NCBI GenBank assembly: GCA_017858255.1
Contig: JAFMBV010000001.1
Coordinates: 1 to 64,000, forward strand
DNA from: Bacteriovoracaceae bacterium
GTDB taxonomy: Bacteria > Bdellovibrionota > Bacteriovoracia > Bacteriovoracales > Bacteriovoracaceae
Reading direction: 5' to 3'
DNA length: 64,000 nucleotides
Shown: positions 17,636 through 27,173 of the stretch, one piece after another
Layout: every line of letters begins with the position of its first letter
How positions within the stretch are numbered: the first letter of the stretch is position 1
The notes under the pieces: model-generated
What the model was told of the DNA's origin: nothing
Seen by the model: the letters and a program-made list of their open reading frames with translations, nothing else
Databases searched by the model: none
Made by a program: the position numbers and the translations under genes

Positions 17636-17675
17636 GACGTCACTATGAAAAGTTTTTAACTTTTCATAGGTCGTC
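17636..17675. repeat. Long hairpin between prmA and udk
   Basis: Perfect 11-bp arms CTATGAAAAGT/ACTTTTCATAG around a five-base loop (17643-17669), with outer GACG/CGTC pairs. It lies between divergent genes. On the plus strand CTTTT follows. It may be a leader or operator of udk; a terminator makes little sense here because no transcript is known to end at this point. Confidence 0.5.
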
Positions 17676-17726
17676 CTTTTATTGATCAGTTATCTGTGGG
17701 ATAAGTATAAGAAATCAGGAGCATTT

Positions 17727-18383
17727 ATGATCAAGCTTATCGGTATTTCAGGCGGTTCAGGTTCAGGCAAAACAACCTTTGCAAAAAAGCTAATTAACTT
17801 AGTAGATGAGCCCATAACTCTTTTCCACATGGATAGTTATTATTTACCAGTACAACCAGAAAGACATTTCACCAAATCAAGAAAACCCAACTTTGATCAT
17901 CCCGAAGCATTTGACTGGGAATTACTAAGAAACCATCTCACCAGCCTCAAAGAAGGCTTGGATGTTAATAGTCCCGTTTATGACTTTAAAAGTTCAAGTC
18001 GAACAGGAGAGAGTGTTACAACGAAGGCCACAGGTGTTGTTCTCTTTGAAGGTATTTTTACCCTCTTCGATAACGAGATTCGCAATATGCTGGATATAAA
18101 AGTCTTTTTACATGTTGATAGTGACATTAGGTTTACGAGAAGACTCAATAGAGACGTCCAGGAAAGAGGACGTAGTCTAGAGTCTGTTATCGACCAATAC
18201 TATGAAACCGTAAGACCAATGTATCAAAAATTTTTAGAGCCACAAAAACAATTTGCAGATTTTGTGGTTGGTGAAGAAACAGATGTTGCGGCACAAATCC
18301 TTGCGGCTAAAATAAACAACGATCTTTCATATATTAACCTTGAGAGAGAAACACTATCCACCCTTTCACATGGCCCCAATTAA
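17727..18383 (+). CDS. udk: Uridine kinase
   Basis: Udk phosphorylates uridine and cytidine in pyrimidine salvage. P-loop GGSGSGKTTF at residues 9-18, LFHMDSYY (substrate Asp), FDHPEAFDW and the lid RRLNRDVQERGR are all visible. 218 residues, typical. I use ATG 17727, which has AGGAG 5 bases upstream; an upstream TTG at 17682 would add 15 unlikely residues. The next gene starts directly after the stop codon. Confidence 0.92.
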   Translation: MIKLIGISGGSGSGKTTFAKKLINLVDEPITLFHMDSYYLPVQPERHFTKSRKPNFDHPEAFDWELLRNHLTSLKEGLDVNSPVYDFKSSSRTGESVTTKATGVVLFEGIFTLFDNEIRNMLDIKVFLHVDSDIRFTRRLNRDVQERGRSLESVIDQYYETVRPMYQKFLEPQKQFADFVVGEETDVAAQILAAKINNDLSYINLERETLSTLSHGPN

Positions 18384-19991
18384 ATGAGCTTTTCGATCTG
18401 TCCCATTGGTGGCCTCGGCCAAATTGGTAGTAACATGATGGAAATTACCTGTGAGAGCGGTAGTTTCATTATAGATTGTGGCATCCTATTTCCCTATGAA
18501 GATACTTTTGAAATTAGATACCTTATTCCAAACTTTGAAAATCTTCAGCGTCCTCAAGCCATCATTATCACCCATGGTCACGAGGATCACATCGGAGCTC
18601 TCGCGCACTTGGTTGAGAAGTTTCCTGATATTCAAATCTATGCGCCCCCTTTTGCGGCTCAATTAATTAAAAACAAGTTTGAGTTCTTTCCAAGAAAGTT
18701 AAAATTTAAATTAAGCACCAAGATTTCTGAGACCATCCCTTTTGGCAACATTGAAGTTGATTACATACAGGTAAATCACAGTATTCCAGATACGTTTGGT
18801 ATTTTCTTAAAGAACAAAGACACTGGAACTTGTGTTTTTTATATTAGTGACTTTAAAGTAGATGATAAGAACAAGCACGAGCCATATTTTGACTTTAAAA
18901 AACTAGAAAAACTTAGCAGGGGGAGTCCTAAGAAAATCCTAATGGCCGACTCAACAAACATCACCAGTCGACAAACTAAAACCCATTCTGAGAACGATTT
19001 ACTCCCTTCACTTGATAAATATCTACAAAGCAATCATCAACGGGTTTTCATAACCACTTTTAGTTCAAATATACATCGCCTTAAAAACATCTACGAAAGT
19101 AGTAAAAATGCCAATAGAAAGGTCGTCTTGTATGGACGGTCCATGAAAAACTACTGGCAAACCGCATTTGACGTTGGGATAGTTGAGTCGCCTGATGTTT
19201 TTTACGACTGCGGTGATGTAGATGTTAATAAAGATCGTCTAACTATAATCGTTAGTGGCTGCCAAGGTGATTTTAGAAGTACCTTTCGAAGAGTCTCTTT
19301 TGGACAAGACTCCTTTTTTAAGCCAAACGAACGCGATATTTTTCTTCTATCAAGTAAGGCGATCCCCGGAAACGAAAAGAAAATCTCTCTTTGTTTAAAT
19401 GAGCTCAGTCGATTTGGTACAGAGGTTGTTACTTCTGGCGATGACCTTATTCACGCATCGGGACACGCAGGTAAAGAAGATCTTGAGATTGTTTTCGATA
19501 ATTTTAAACCTGATGTCTATATCCCAATTCATGGTGAAGGTTTTTTTCTCGAAAGGCATAACAAATGGATACTCACAAAAAATAAGAACATAAAATCTTT
19601 TAAGATTTTAAATTTTAATGAATTTAATTTTGAATCAAATATTACCGGTCAAAGAGAAGAACAACCACCTAAAATCATTCTCGGTAAAGCGATTGAATTC
19701 TCCAGAGATGCGATTAAAGAGCGGCGAAAAATTGCTGAAGGTGGTTATGTGGGGATTGTTGTTGTTGGTAACAAGTCCGGTTTGTTGGATTTTAAATGCC
19801 ATGTACAAGGAATTTCTTATCCTGAAACATACCCGGAAGATCATTTCCTGAAAAATATAGAAATGTTAATTCGAAAAAACTATCGGCCAAACGGTAATTT
19901 TTCAGAGGAAGTTCGTATAAAGTCGAGAAAGCTTTTTGTAGATCTAATCGGTGTTAAGCCTGTCGTGAAAGTTACGACTTCTATCGTCTAA
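18384..19991 (+). CDS. rnj: Ribonuclease J
   Basis: A beta-CASP metallo-beta-lactamase nuclease that degrades and processes RNA from 5' ends. The N-terminus GGLGQIGSNMMEI and the metal site HGHEDH (residues 64-69) are classic, with the C-terminal HASGHAGKEDL and PIHGEG metal and RNA motifs also present. 535 residues, slightly short, with a reduced C-terminal domain. The ATG follows the udk stop without a gap. Occurrence next to udk suggests shared expression in nucleotide and RNA turnover. Confidence 0.9.
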   Translation: MSFSICPIGGLGQIGSNMMEITCESGSFIIDCGILFPYEDTFEIRYLIPNFENLQRPQAIIITHGHEDHIGALAHLVEKFPDIQIYAPPFAAQLIKNKFEFFPRKLKFKLSTKISETIPFGNIEVDYIQVNHSIPDTFGIFLKNKDTGTCVFYISDFKVDDKNKHEPYFDFKKLEKLSRGSPKKILMADSTNITSRQTKTHSENDLLPSLDKYLQSNHQRVFITTFSSNIHRLKNIYESSKNANRKVVLYGRSMKNYWQTAFDVGIVESPDVFYDCGDVDVNKDRLTIIVSGCQGDFRSTFRRVSFGQDSFFKPNERDIFLLSSKAIPGNEKKISLCLNELSRFGTEVVTSGDDLIHASGHAGKEDLEIVFDNFKPDVYIPIHGEGFFLERHNKWILTKNKNIKSFKILNFNEFNFESNITGQREEQPPKIILGKAIEFSRDAIKERRKIAEGGYVGIVVVGNKSGLLDFKCHVQGISYPETYPEDHFLKNIEMLIRKNYRPNGNFSEEVRIKSRKLFVDLIGVKPVVKVTTSIV

Positions 19992-19994
19992 TCC

Positions 19995-20028
19995 CAAAAA
20001 ACAAGGCGGCCCTATAAAAGGACCGCCT
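19995..20028 (-). terminator. Rho-independent terminator of the dcw operon (after ftsZ)
   Basis: AGGCGG/CCGCCT stem extended by CC/GG, followed on the minus strand by TTGTTTTTTGGG. It stands about 20 bases after the ftsZ stop and may also stop rnj transcription from the other side, though the plus-strand T run is poor. Confidence 0.75.
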
Positions 20029-20048
20029 GTCGGGGGAATTTTAAAAAA

Positions 20049-21485
20049 TTAAATGTCCAGTGTTCTTGGACGTTCTTCTCTTCTTTGCTCTTCTTCTTCT
20101 TTGCGTAAGTAAGTTGGTGTATCTAGCTCTTCTTCATCGAAGTTTATAAAGCCCAGCTTTTCAGCAATGCTTTTCGCGCGAGAAGTTGTTTTGCTATTTT
20201 CCCAATTACTTTCTTTTCTTTCTTCTCTTTGGGGCTCACGGCCCTCTGTCGAATATTGTGTTGCCGCGTTTCTTATTGATTCCATAAGATGTGAGGGTTT
20301 TTCCTCTCTTTGCGGTTGTCTATATTCTTGAGCAGATTGTGTCTCTTGAATTTCCCGATTTAATCGAAACTCGTTTTCCTCGACCTGTTCTCTGACCGGC
20401 TCCTCATAAACTGGTGACTCAACAACACTTCTAACCTCAACCTGACTTTTCGTTTCAGTTGGAGTTGGTGTTAACTGTGGAGACATTCTTACATTATGAG
20501 TTGTTTTTACTCTTTCAAGTCCACCAAGGCCTGTAGCAACAACCGTTACCTTGATATCCTCTTCCATATCGTCATCTATTACAGTCCCAAAAATAATTTC
20601 AGCGTCTTCATCAGCAGCTTCCATAATTAAAGTAACAGCTTCATTAGTTTCATGCATGGTTAGTGAAGAGTTACCTGTAATATTAATGATAATTCCTGTC
20701 GCACCATCAATTGTTACATCTTCAAGTAGTGGTGAACTAATGGCCTCTGTCGCTGCCTTAATGGCACGATCTGGACCAGTCGCAACCCCAGTTCCCATAA
20801 GGGCAAGACCCTTACCACTCATTACTGTTTTCACATCAGCAAAGTCAGCATTAATGTGGCCAGTATAATTAATTAAGTCTGAAATACCTCTTACGGCATT
20901 TAGTAGCACTTCATCCGCTTTTTTGAATGTATCGACTAGCGATAAGCTATCTCCCGCAATATACAGAAGCCTTTGATTTGGAATTGTAATTAGAGAATCA
21001 ACATTTTCTTCTAACGTTTGTATTCCAGCTTCAGCTTGTTTAAAGCGTTTCTTTCCTTCAAAAAGAAAAGGTTTTGTTACTACACCAACTGTTAAAGCAC
21101 CGAGCTCCTTGCAGAGTTTTGCTATAACTGGTGCGGCACCTGTACCAGTACCACCGCCCATACCTGCGGTAATAAAAACCATATCGGCACCTTCAAGAAC
21201 CTCTGATAGTTTTTCATATTCATCTAATGCGGCCTTTCTACCGACTTCTGGATTAGCTCCAGCCCCAAGACCTTTCGTTATCTCAGTACCAAGTTGCACT
21301 TTTGTTGGTGCATGACTTGCCTTAAGAGCTTGAGAATCTGTATTGGCAACAATGTACTCAACACCAGATAGTCCTGACTTAATCATTGTATTAACGGCAT
21401 TACATCCGCCTCCGCCAATACCGATTACTTTAATTTTTGCGCCTTGATCAAATGTGGCTTTTTCATCATTTGAAATTTCAAACAT
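20049..21485 (-). CDS. ftsZ: Cell division protein FtsZ
   Basis: Tubulin-like GTPase that forms the Z ring. Gly-rich GGGGCNAVN near residue 24, the tubulin signature GGGTGTG at 110-116 and the T7-loop [11 protein letters not shown] are intact. 478 residues, long because of a polar, Glu/Gln/Arg-rich linker from about residue 320. The conserved C-terminal peptide that binds FtsA (LDTPTYLR, 454-461) is not at the very end; a charged 17-residue tail follows. It is the last gene of the cell wall cluster, 17 bases after ftsA. Confidence 0.97.
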   Translation of the reverse strand: MFEISNDEKATFDQGAKIKVIGIGGGGCNAVNTMIKSGLSGVEYIVANTDSQALKASHAPTKVQLGTEITKGLGAGANPEVGRKAALDEYEKLSEVLEGADMVFITAGMGGGTGTGAAPVIAKLCKELGALTVGVVTKPFLFEGKKRFKQAEAGIQTLEENVDSLITIPNQRLLYIAGDSLSLVDTFKKADEVLLNAVRGISDLINYTGHINADFADVKTVMSGKGLALMGTGVATGPDRAIKAATEAISSPLLEDVTIDGATGIIINITGNSSLTMHETNEAVTLIMEAADEDAEIIFGTVIDDDMEEDIKVTVVATGLGGLERVKTTHNVRMSPQLTPTPTETKSQVEVRSVVESPVYEEPVREQVEENEFRLNREIQETQSAQEYRQPQREEKPSHLMESIRNAATQYSTEGREPQREERKESNWENSKTTSRAKSIAEKLGFINFDEEELDTPTYLRKEEEEQRREERPRTLDI

Positions 21486-21502
21486 AATTCCCCCTTGAAT
21501 TA

Positions 21503-22741
21503 TTAAAAAATTTCTTTAAAAACAGACCTTAAAGAGTCACCTAGACGACTCACGATATCCGCTTCCTTAAATTTTTGGTTATTAATCTTACTGTTATTAT
21601 TATTTTGTGTACTACAACTTTCTAAAAGTAATCCTAAAACTGTAGAATACTTTGGGTTTTGCATTATATTTGTCATACCACCAAATGGAGCTGGGTAACC
21701 AACTTTTGTCGGCTTTTCAATTATGTATTCCCCTAACTCAGGTAAACCTTTTATTAAGGCACCACCGCCCGTAAGAACGATGCCTCCGGTTATCTCATTT
21801 GTCAGTTGCTTTTCTTCAAGCTGCTCTTTTATTAAAGAAAACAACTCTTCTGCCCTAGCGCCTAAAACTTTCGCTATATAACTTGAAGGAACTTCCCTGG
21901 ACTTTGTGCCAGATATACCTTGGACCGTAATATGACTATTTTGATTTAATGTTTCGGCTAAAACAGAACCATGATTTATTTTTATTCTTTCTGCTTCAGC
22001 ATGAGGAACCTTTAGTGCCACTGCTAAATCGTTTGTAAAGTGGTTCCCACCAACAGGAATAATCTGAGAGTGTATAAGGCTGCCTTCTTTCCAAATTGCG
22101 ATATCAGTTGTTCCTCCACCAATATCAACAAGAACGACTCCCATGTCTTTTTCTTCTGAAGATAAAACCGAACGAGAGGAAGCTATTGGCTGAAGTGTTA
22201 TATTGGCTGCTTCAATACCTGTTTCTTCAACACACTTTACTAAGTTTTGAATCAAGCTAATTGATCCTGTTACGACATGGACATGAACTTCAAGTCGAAC
22301 ACCACACATACCAATAGGGTTGCGAATGCCACCTGTATTATCAACTTTAAACTCTTGTGGAATGACATGTAGTATCTCTCTATCCGAAGGAATCACAACG
22401 GCCTTTGCTGCTTCAAGAACCCTATCTACATCATGTTGTGAAATTTCTCCGTTCTTAATCGCGACAACACCTGAGCTATTGAAACTATAGATATGTGAAC
22501 CAGCGATACCAATTGTTGCTGATGAGATATTTACACCCGCCATTAGTTTTGCTTCTTCTACTGAATTTTGAATTGAGCTAACAGTTTTAGCGATATTAAC
22601 TACTGAACCTTTTTTAAGGCCATGTGATGGATGCGTTCCAATACCAATAATTTCTAATTCTGTGGAAGAATGTTGAACGCCGACAATTGTGCAGACTTTT
22701 GTCGTTCCGACATCGAGTCCTACGATGATATTTCTTTCCAT
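21503..22741 (-). CDS. ftsA: Cell division protein FtsA
   Basis: Actin-like ATPase that tethers FtsZ to the membrane. ATP-site motifs [14 protein letters not shown] at the N-terminus, [15 protein letters not shown] and [12 protein letters not shown] are clear; the SHMA region and SHV-type insertions are of normal size. The extreme C-terminus ([11 protein letters not shown]) is the expected amphipathic membrane-targeting helix. AAGGAA lies 4 bases before the ATG. ftsQ is upstream and ftsZ downstream. Confidence 0.96.
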   Translation of the reverse strand: MERNIIVGLDVGTTKVCTIVGVQHSSTELEIIGIGTHPSHGLKKGSVVNIAKTVSSIQNSVEEAKLMAGVNISSATIGIAGSHIYSFNSSGVVAIKNGEISQHDVDRVLEAAKAVVIPSDREILHVIPQEFKVDNTGGIRNPIGMCGVRLEVHVHVVTGSISLIQNLVKCVEETGIEAANITLQPIASSRSVLSSEEKDMGVVLVDIGGGTTDIAIWKEGSLIHSQIIPVGGNHFTNDLAVALKVPHAEAERIKINHGSVLAETLNQNSHITVQGISGTKSREVPSSYIAKVLGARAEELFSLIKEQLEEKQLTNEITGGIVLTGGGALIKGLPELGEYIIEKPTKVGYPAPFGGMTNIMQNPKYSTVLGLLLESCSTQNNNNSKINNQKFKEADIVSRLGDSLRSVFKEIF

Positions 22742-22821
22742 GAGATTCCTTCCTCACCAAGATTGCTAGATTCATTCTAACACGTCGGCATATCCTGCAT
22801 TTAGCAGCATGCATAAAAATT

Positions 22822-23622
22822 TTAAAGATTGCTATTAAACTTGACAACCACTTTCTTTGAATTTGTAAGGTTTATAATTGCAGGGATTTTTTTGTTTGAT
22901 TCCATGTACTTAACTATTTTTTTGAGCTGTTTGGCCTTTTTTAACCATCCACCTGGACCCATAAACACACTACTTGGGTTTCCTTTAAGGCTGAGAATTA
23001 CCGTTAAGTCGCCTTTATCATCAAGAATCACCTCTGAAATCTTTCTTCTAAACTCTTCTCCAAAGCTACCAACAACCCGCGTTATTTCCTTTTGAGTCGC
23101 CGCTTCAAGCTCACCCACAGGAATGGCCAAATAGGGGAGAGGGCTTTCTAATTTTTTTTCAGTTCGTAATAAAACTTCATATGTTGGGTCAAAAAGCTCA
23201 CCGCTATCAACCAGTATTGCTTCATATGAATCAATACCGTTATCTTTATAAATTTGAACTTTCATCAGTGGAGTTGGGCAGTCTAGATTAAAAAATAACA
23301 TTTTTTTCAAAGGATCAAAGGATACCTTGTATTCACTTACAAAGTGCCTTTCATCGAGTGAGTTTTTTATGATTTTCTCTTTTACACTTCTTAAACTACC
23401 CGTTTCTTCAAAAATTCTAATCATTTTTAAAGTCATCTGACCCGCTGAACGAGATGGGCAGGAGCCAAAGTTTGTTCGATATTTAATATTTTCTTTCTGA
23501 CCTGGTCCTAAAGAAGACAAGCTTGTTTCTTGACCTGAGAAAAAGAAAAACATGAAGGCTCCAAGAATCAAAAGAGATCTTGAAAACTTTTTTGAACTAA
23601 GGAAGATGGACTTCTGTCTCAA
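22822..23622 (-). CDS. ftsQ: FtsQ-like division protein
   Basis: A bitopic protein of about 266 residues: short cytoplasmic N-terminus, one membrane segment (SLLILGAFMFFFFSG), and a periplasmic region. Sequence similarity to FtsQ is weak, and the call rests on topology, size and position between murB and ftsA, which is the FtsQ slot. I prefer the TTG at 23622 (GGAG 7 bases upstream); the longest frame starts at TTG 23646. FtsQ links the early and late divisome through FtsL/FtsB. Confidence 0.7.
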   Translation of the reverse strand: MRQKSIFLSSKKFSRSLLILGAFMFFFFSGQETSLSSLGPGQKENIKYRTNFGSCPSRSAGQMTLKMIRIFEETGSLRSVKEKIIKNSLDERHFVSEYKVSFDPLKKMLFFNLDCPTPLMKVQIYKDNGIDSYEAILVDSGELFDPTYEVLLRTEKKLESPLPYLAIPVGELEAATQKEITRVVGSFGEEFRRKISEVILDDKGDLTVILSLKGNPSSVFMGPGGWLKKAKQLKKIVKYMESNKKIPAIINLTNSKKVVVKFNSNL

Positions 23623-24523
23623 ATTTGACTCCGTAATGAAATTCAAGCTCTTCTACAGTGAAGTTAACAAGTTGTTTAACTTCCTCACTACTGCTAATCC
23701 CTCTATTTTCCATAAAGTTAGCATGTTTAGGGCTGATTCTCATATGCCCCGAGCTTAATCCCTTCAATCCTAGTATATCTATATATTGCCCCGCCCTGCA
23801 AGTGACACTGTTTCCATTTATTTCAGTTATCGTATTTTTAAACATACATCCGCATGTTTTTTCCTTTAAAGGTTGGGATTCTGTTCTTTTTTGTAAATAG
23901 GTCTTTATTGTCTCGCCAATCGTTTGGTTTATACCGTTATGGCGAACAGTGGCCTCTACTATGATGTCACCTTCGTTTAAAAAGTGATTCTTTCGGTAAC
24001 TAAATGAATTACTATCCATTAGCACTTTTTCAATATGACCATTGGAGCGCAAAATTGTAACTTCTTTAATGAGTTCACCAATTTCTCCCAAGGAGGTACC
24101 AGCATTCATAGCAATCGCACCACCTAAGCTAGCAGGGACACCTGTGAAAACTTCCCAACCACTAAGGCCTAGTTTCGCAGCGATTGAGGTTAAGACATTC
24201 AATGGTGCTGAAGCAGAAAGTGTGAATTCTTCTTTATCGATAGTTAGTGATTTTTTATCAAAGGGTAATTCAAGTTTTATTAAGGCAAAGTCTAGATTTT
24301 TGGGAAGAATAAAATTAGCACCCCAGCCGATCACCTTATATGAAATCTTTTCTTTTAAAAGTATCAATACAACATCTTTTAAAGAGCTTACTGAACGTAC
24401 TTTTATTAAGTCCCCAAAACATACCAACTTCATCGTTGAAAACTTTGAAAGATCAGCATCTATTGTAATTTCTACATCTTGATTTTGAATTTGTGATATT
24501 TGATTACTAGAGAGAAGAGACAA
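23597..24523 (-). CDS. murB: UDP-N-acetylenolpyruvoylglucosamine reductase
   Basis: MurB reduces the enolpyruvyl group to make UDP-MurNAc using NADPH and FAD. FAD-binding GWGANFIL, VPASLGGAIAMNAG and SFSYRKNHF are present, and the proton-donor position is a Cys in CGCMFKN, as in many type II enzymes. 308 residues. Start TTG 24523 lies within the end of murC with AAGG upstream. Later it overlaps ftsQ. Confidence 0.92.
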   Translation of the reverse strand: MSLLSSNQISQIQNQDVEITIDADLSKFSTMKLVCFGDLIKVRSVSSLKDVVLILLKEKISYKVIGWGANFILPKNLDFALIKLELPFDKKSLTIDKEEFTLSASAPLNVLTSIAAKLGLSGWEVFTGVPASLGGAIAMNAGTSLGEIGELIKEVTILRSNGHIEKVLMDSNSFSYRKNHFLNEGDIIVEATVRHNGINQTIGETIKTYLQKRTESQPLKEKTCGCMFKNTITEINGNSVTCRAGQYIDILGLKGLSSGHMRISPKHANFMENRGISSSEEVKQLVNFTVEELEFHYGVKFETEVHLP

Positions 24524-25889
24524 TTTCTTTTACCTTTTTTCCTACAGAACCTGCACCGAGGGCCAGTAAAAGCATATCTTTACTCTTGGCCTCTTTTACA
24601 AATGTTCTAATCGTCTCCCAACTTTCAAAATGCTCTGTCAAATTAGGATGAAGTTGGTTTATATCAGAACTTAAGCTTCTCGAGTTTATTCCATCAATTG
24701 CTTCTTCATTTGCAGGATAAATGGGAGCGATAAAAACTCTGTCCGCATTGTTAAAGCAGTGAAGAAACTGAGCCCAACAAGCCTTTGTTCTTGTGTAACG
24801 ATGTGGCTCAAAAATTACAACAATTTCTTTATTTTTTCGTGACTCTCTCGCCGTCTTTATTGTTTCAAAAATTTCCGTTGGGTGATGTCCATAATCATCA
24901 ATGACTTCAAAATTATTTTCCTCGAATACTTTTTGGAAACGTCTGCCAACACCCAAGTATTTCCCAAGGGCCTGTTGTAATCCCTTTTCTGAGAAGCCTA
25001 GCTCTATACAGATTGAAAGTGCCCCAAGTGCGTTTAAAACATTATGCTTACCAGGTACTTTAAGTTTAAAAAGTCCTTTGTCTGTGCCCCTTACAAACAA
25101 ATTAAACTCAACCCCTTCTGGAGATTGTTTAATATTATTGGCATAATAATCAGCTTCTTTATATTCCTCACTAGCTGAAAATGTGACATGAGGTTTATCC
25201 ATTTCTTTTATTATTTTTCTTAATTTTTCATCTTCGAGGTTTATCGCGCAAACACCGAAAAAGGGTATTTGATTAGCAAAGCGAAAAAAGGCTATTTCCA
25301 GTCCCTCCTCACTCCCATAGTAATCCAAATGATCATTATCAATGTTAGTAATTACAGAGGCGACTGGGTTTAACATTAAAAAGCTTCCATCTGACTCGTC
25401 AGCTTCGGCCACAATGTATTCGCCTTTTCCAACATGAGCATGTCCACCAAGGTTATGTACAATACCACCAATTATATAAGTGGGGTCGGCTCCAATTTCT
25501 TTTAGAAGGGTAGATATAAGACTTGTAGTGGTCGTCTTCCCGTGAGTACCAGCAACAGCGATTCCCTTTTTGAGTTTCATTATATCCGCTAACATTTGGG
25601 CCCTTCTCAACAAGGGTACTCCACTTGCCACGGCCTCATCGTATTCAGAGTTCCCCTCTTTCACTGCACTGGAGTGAGTGACGACTGTCGCGCCTTTAAT
25701 ATTTTCTTTTTTATGACCAATAAATACTTTGGCACCCAAGTCTCTTAGCTTTTCTACATTTGGAGAGGCGCTTTGATCCGAGCCTTGGACCTTAAAACCA
25801 AGACGAATGAGCACCTCTGCGATAGCAGACATACCAATGCCACCAATTCCAATTACGTGGACTATTACATCTGATTTTTCTTGTCTCAA
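24507..25889 (-). CDS. murC: UDP-N-acetylmuramate-L-alanine ligase
   Basis: MurC adds L-Ala to UDP-MurNAc. N-terminal nucleotide loop GIGGIGMSAIAEVL, ATP P-loop AGTHGKTTTTSL, DESDGSF, and the MurC-type HRYTRTKA motif are intact. 460 residues, normal. Start TTG 25889 preceded by AAGGAAG. It follows ftsW by only 15 bases, so murG, which usually lies here, is missing. Confidence 0.95.
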   Translation of the reverse strand: MRQEKSDVIVHVIGIGGIGMSAIAEVLIRLGFKVQGSDQSASPNVEKLRDLGAKVFIGHKKENIKGATVVTHSSAVKEGNSEYDEAVASGVPLLRRAQMLADIMKLKKGIAVAGTHGKTTTTSLISTLLKEIGADPTYIIGGIVHNLGGHAHVGKGEYIVAEADESDGSFLMLNPVASVITNIDNDHLDYYGSEEGLEIAFFRFANQIPFFGVCAINLEDEKLRKIIKEMDKPHVTFSASEEYKEADYYANNIKQSPEGVEFNLFVRGTDKGLFKLKVPGKHNVLNALGALSICIELGFSEKGLQQALGKYLGVGRRFQKVFEENNFEVIDDYGHHPTEIFETIKTARESRKNKEIVVIFEPHRYTRTKACWAQFLHCFNNADRVFIAPIYPANEEAIDGINSRSLSSDINQLHPNLTEHFESWETIRTFVKEAKSKDMLLLALGAGSVGKKVKEIVSSL

Positions 25890-25904
25890 AAGGTTCTTCC
25901 TTCT

Positions 25905-27125
25905 TTAAAAAAGCTCTCCCTGACCTGGGCCTCGGCCTGAAGGAGAATGATTAAATTCCTTATCTTCATTTATATAAGAGCTAGAGGAAGTTGAAAATTG
26001 TTCAAAGGAATTGTGTGTAATTATTGTCTTTTTGCGCTCAGTCAATGCACTTAAAAATAGTCCGACTGCAATGAAGTTGGCAATCAGCGAGGATCCACCA
26101 GCGCTTATGAAGGGCAAGTTCAAACCCTTTGTTGGTAAAAGTCCTAAAACAACTCCCATATTGAGTGTTGCCTGAAAACCTATCGTAAAAATAATTGCTG
26201 TGGACAAAATAGTCGAAGACTTCTTTTCCAACTTCGTTACTAATCGAAAACCAAAAAAGATAAGAGCTAAAAATAAGGCCACCACAGAGAAAACCCCCAC
26301 AAATCCCAGCTCTTCTCCAATTACAGAAAAAATAAAATCATTATGGGCTTCGGGTAGATAGAAAAGTTTCTCGTTACTATTGCCCAAACCAGTTCCAAAA
26401 ATAGATCCATTCGCGAAAGCAAGATAAGATTGGATGATCTGAAAGCCAGAAGTTTGTGGATTTTTCCATGGATCCAAATAAGCAAAAAGACGCCGTACAC
26501 GATAAGGTTGGGATATCAAAATTGGTATTATTCCTAAAACCCCAACAACAAAAGAAGTATAAAAATACTTTCTTGGAAAAGAACTTAGAAAGCACACAAC
26601 GGCCACTAGCCCCAAAGATATTGAGAACGAGCCAAAGTCGGGTTGAATAAGAAGTACCAACATCGGGAGAACAATAAACAGTCCCTGCGCCGTTCTTTCA
26701 CGTGGCGAAACTTTAAAAAATCCCTCGAAAAATGGTACCGCAACTAACAAGGATGTAATTTTAACAAATTCCCCAGGCTGTAATCCAAAGCCACCAAAAT
26801 AAAGCCATCGATTTGCTCCTTTTACCTCATTACCTAAACCGGGAATAAATGTTGCTATCAAAAGCAAAGTTACCATCAAGTGAAAGAACCAACTGTACTT
26901 TAGCCAAAATGATAACTTTGTTTTTGAAATGACCCAGCACAATGGTGCGCCAATCCCTATAAAGAAAAGTTGACGGTAAAAGTAGTGTGAACTGTTCCCG
27001 TAAATATCACGGGCGTAGATATAACTAGAGGAGTAAACCATTATTACGCCAAGCACAACAAGAGTGCTCAACACTCCTAAGAAATACTTTTGGTTTCTAT
27101 CGATCACTTCCAATGCGTCATCCAT
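25905..27125 (-). CDS. ftsW: FtsW, SEDS peptidoglycan glycosyltransferase of the divisome
   Basis: An integral membrane protein with about ten membrane segments. SEDS markers: PGLGNEVKGANRWLYFG in the first large loop, RRLFAYLDPWKNPQTSGFQI, HNDFIFSVIGEELGF and FISAGGSSLIANF near the end. It polymerises lipid II together with FtsI. The ATG start is clear, but I see no ribosome binding site within 15 bases upstream. It should act with the ftsI product encoded in the same cluster. Confidence 0.95.
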   Translation of the reverse strand: MDDALEVIDRNQKYFLGVLSTLVVLGVIMVYSSSYIYARDIYGNSSHYFYRQLFFIGIGAPLCWVISKTKLSFWLKYSWFFHLMVTLLLIATFIPGLGNEVKGANRWLYFGGFGLQPGEFVKITSLLVAVPFFEGFFKVSPRERTAQGLFIVLPMLVLLIQPDFGSFSISLGLVAVVCFLSSFPRKYFYTSFVVGVLGIIPILISQPYRVRRLFAYLDPWKNPQTSGFQIIQSYLAFANGSIFGTGLGNSNEKLFYLPEAHNDFIFSVIGEELGFVGVFSVVALFLALIFFGFRLVTKLEKKSSTILSTAIIFTIGFQATLNMGVVLGLLPTKGLNLPFISAGGSSLIANFIAVGLFLSALTERKKTIITHNSFEQFSTSSSSYINEDKEFNHSPSGRGPGQGELF

Positions 27126-27173
27126 GACAATATTTTAACAAAGTGAACAAAAAGGTTCTACTATAATACGAAA

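Noticed and set aside
17682-17726. Upstream TTG as start of udk
   Set aside because: Adds 15 non-family residues; the ATG at 17727 has a well spaced AGGAG.
20551-20868. Plus-strand 105-residue ORF inside ftsZ
   Set aside because: Opposite-strand shadow of a strongly conserved gene.
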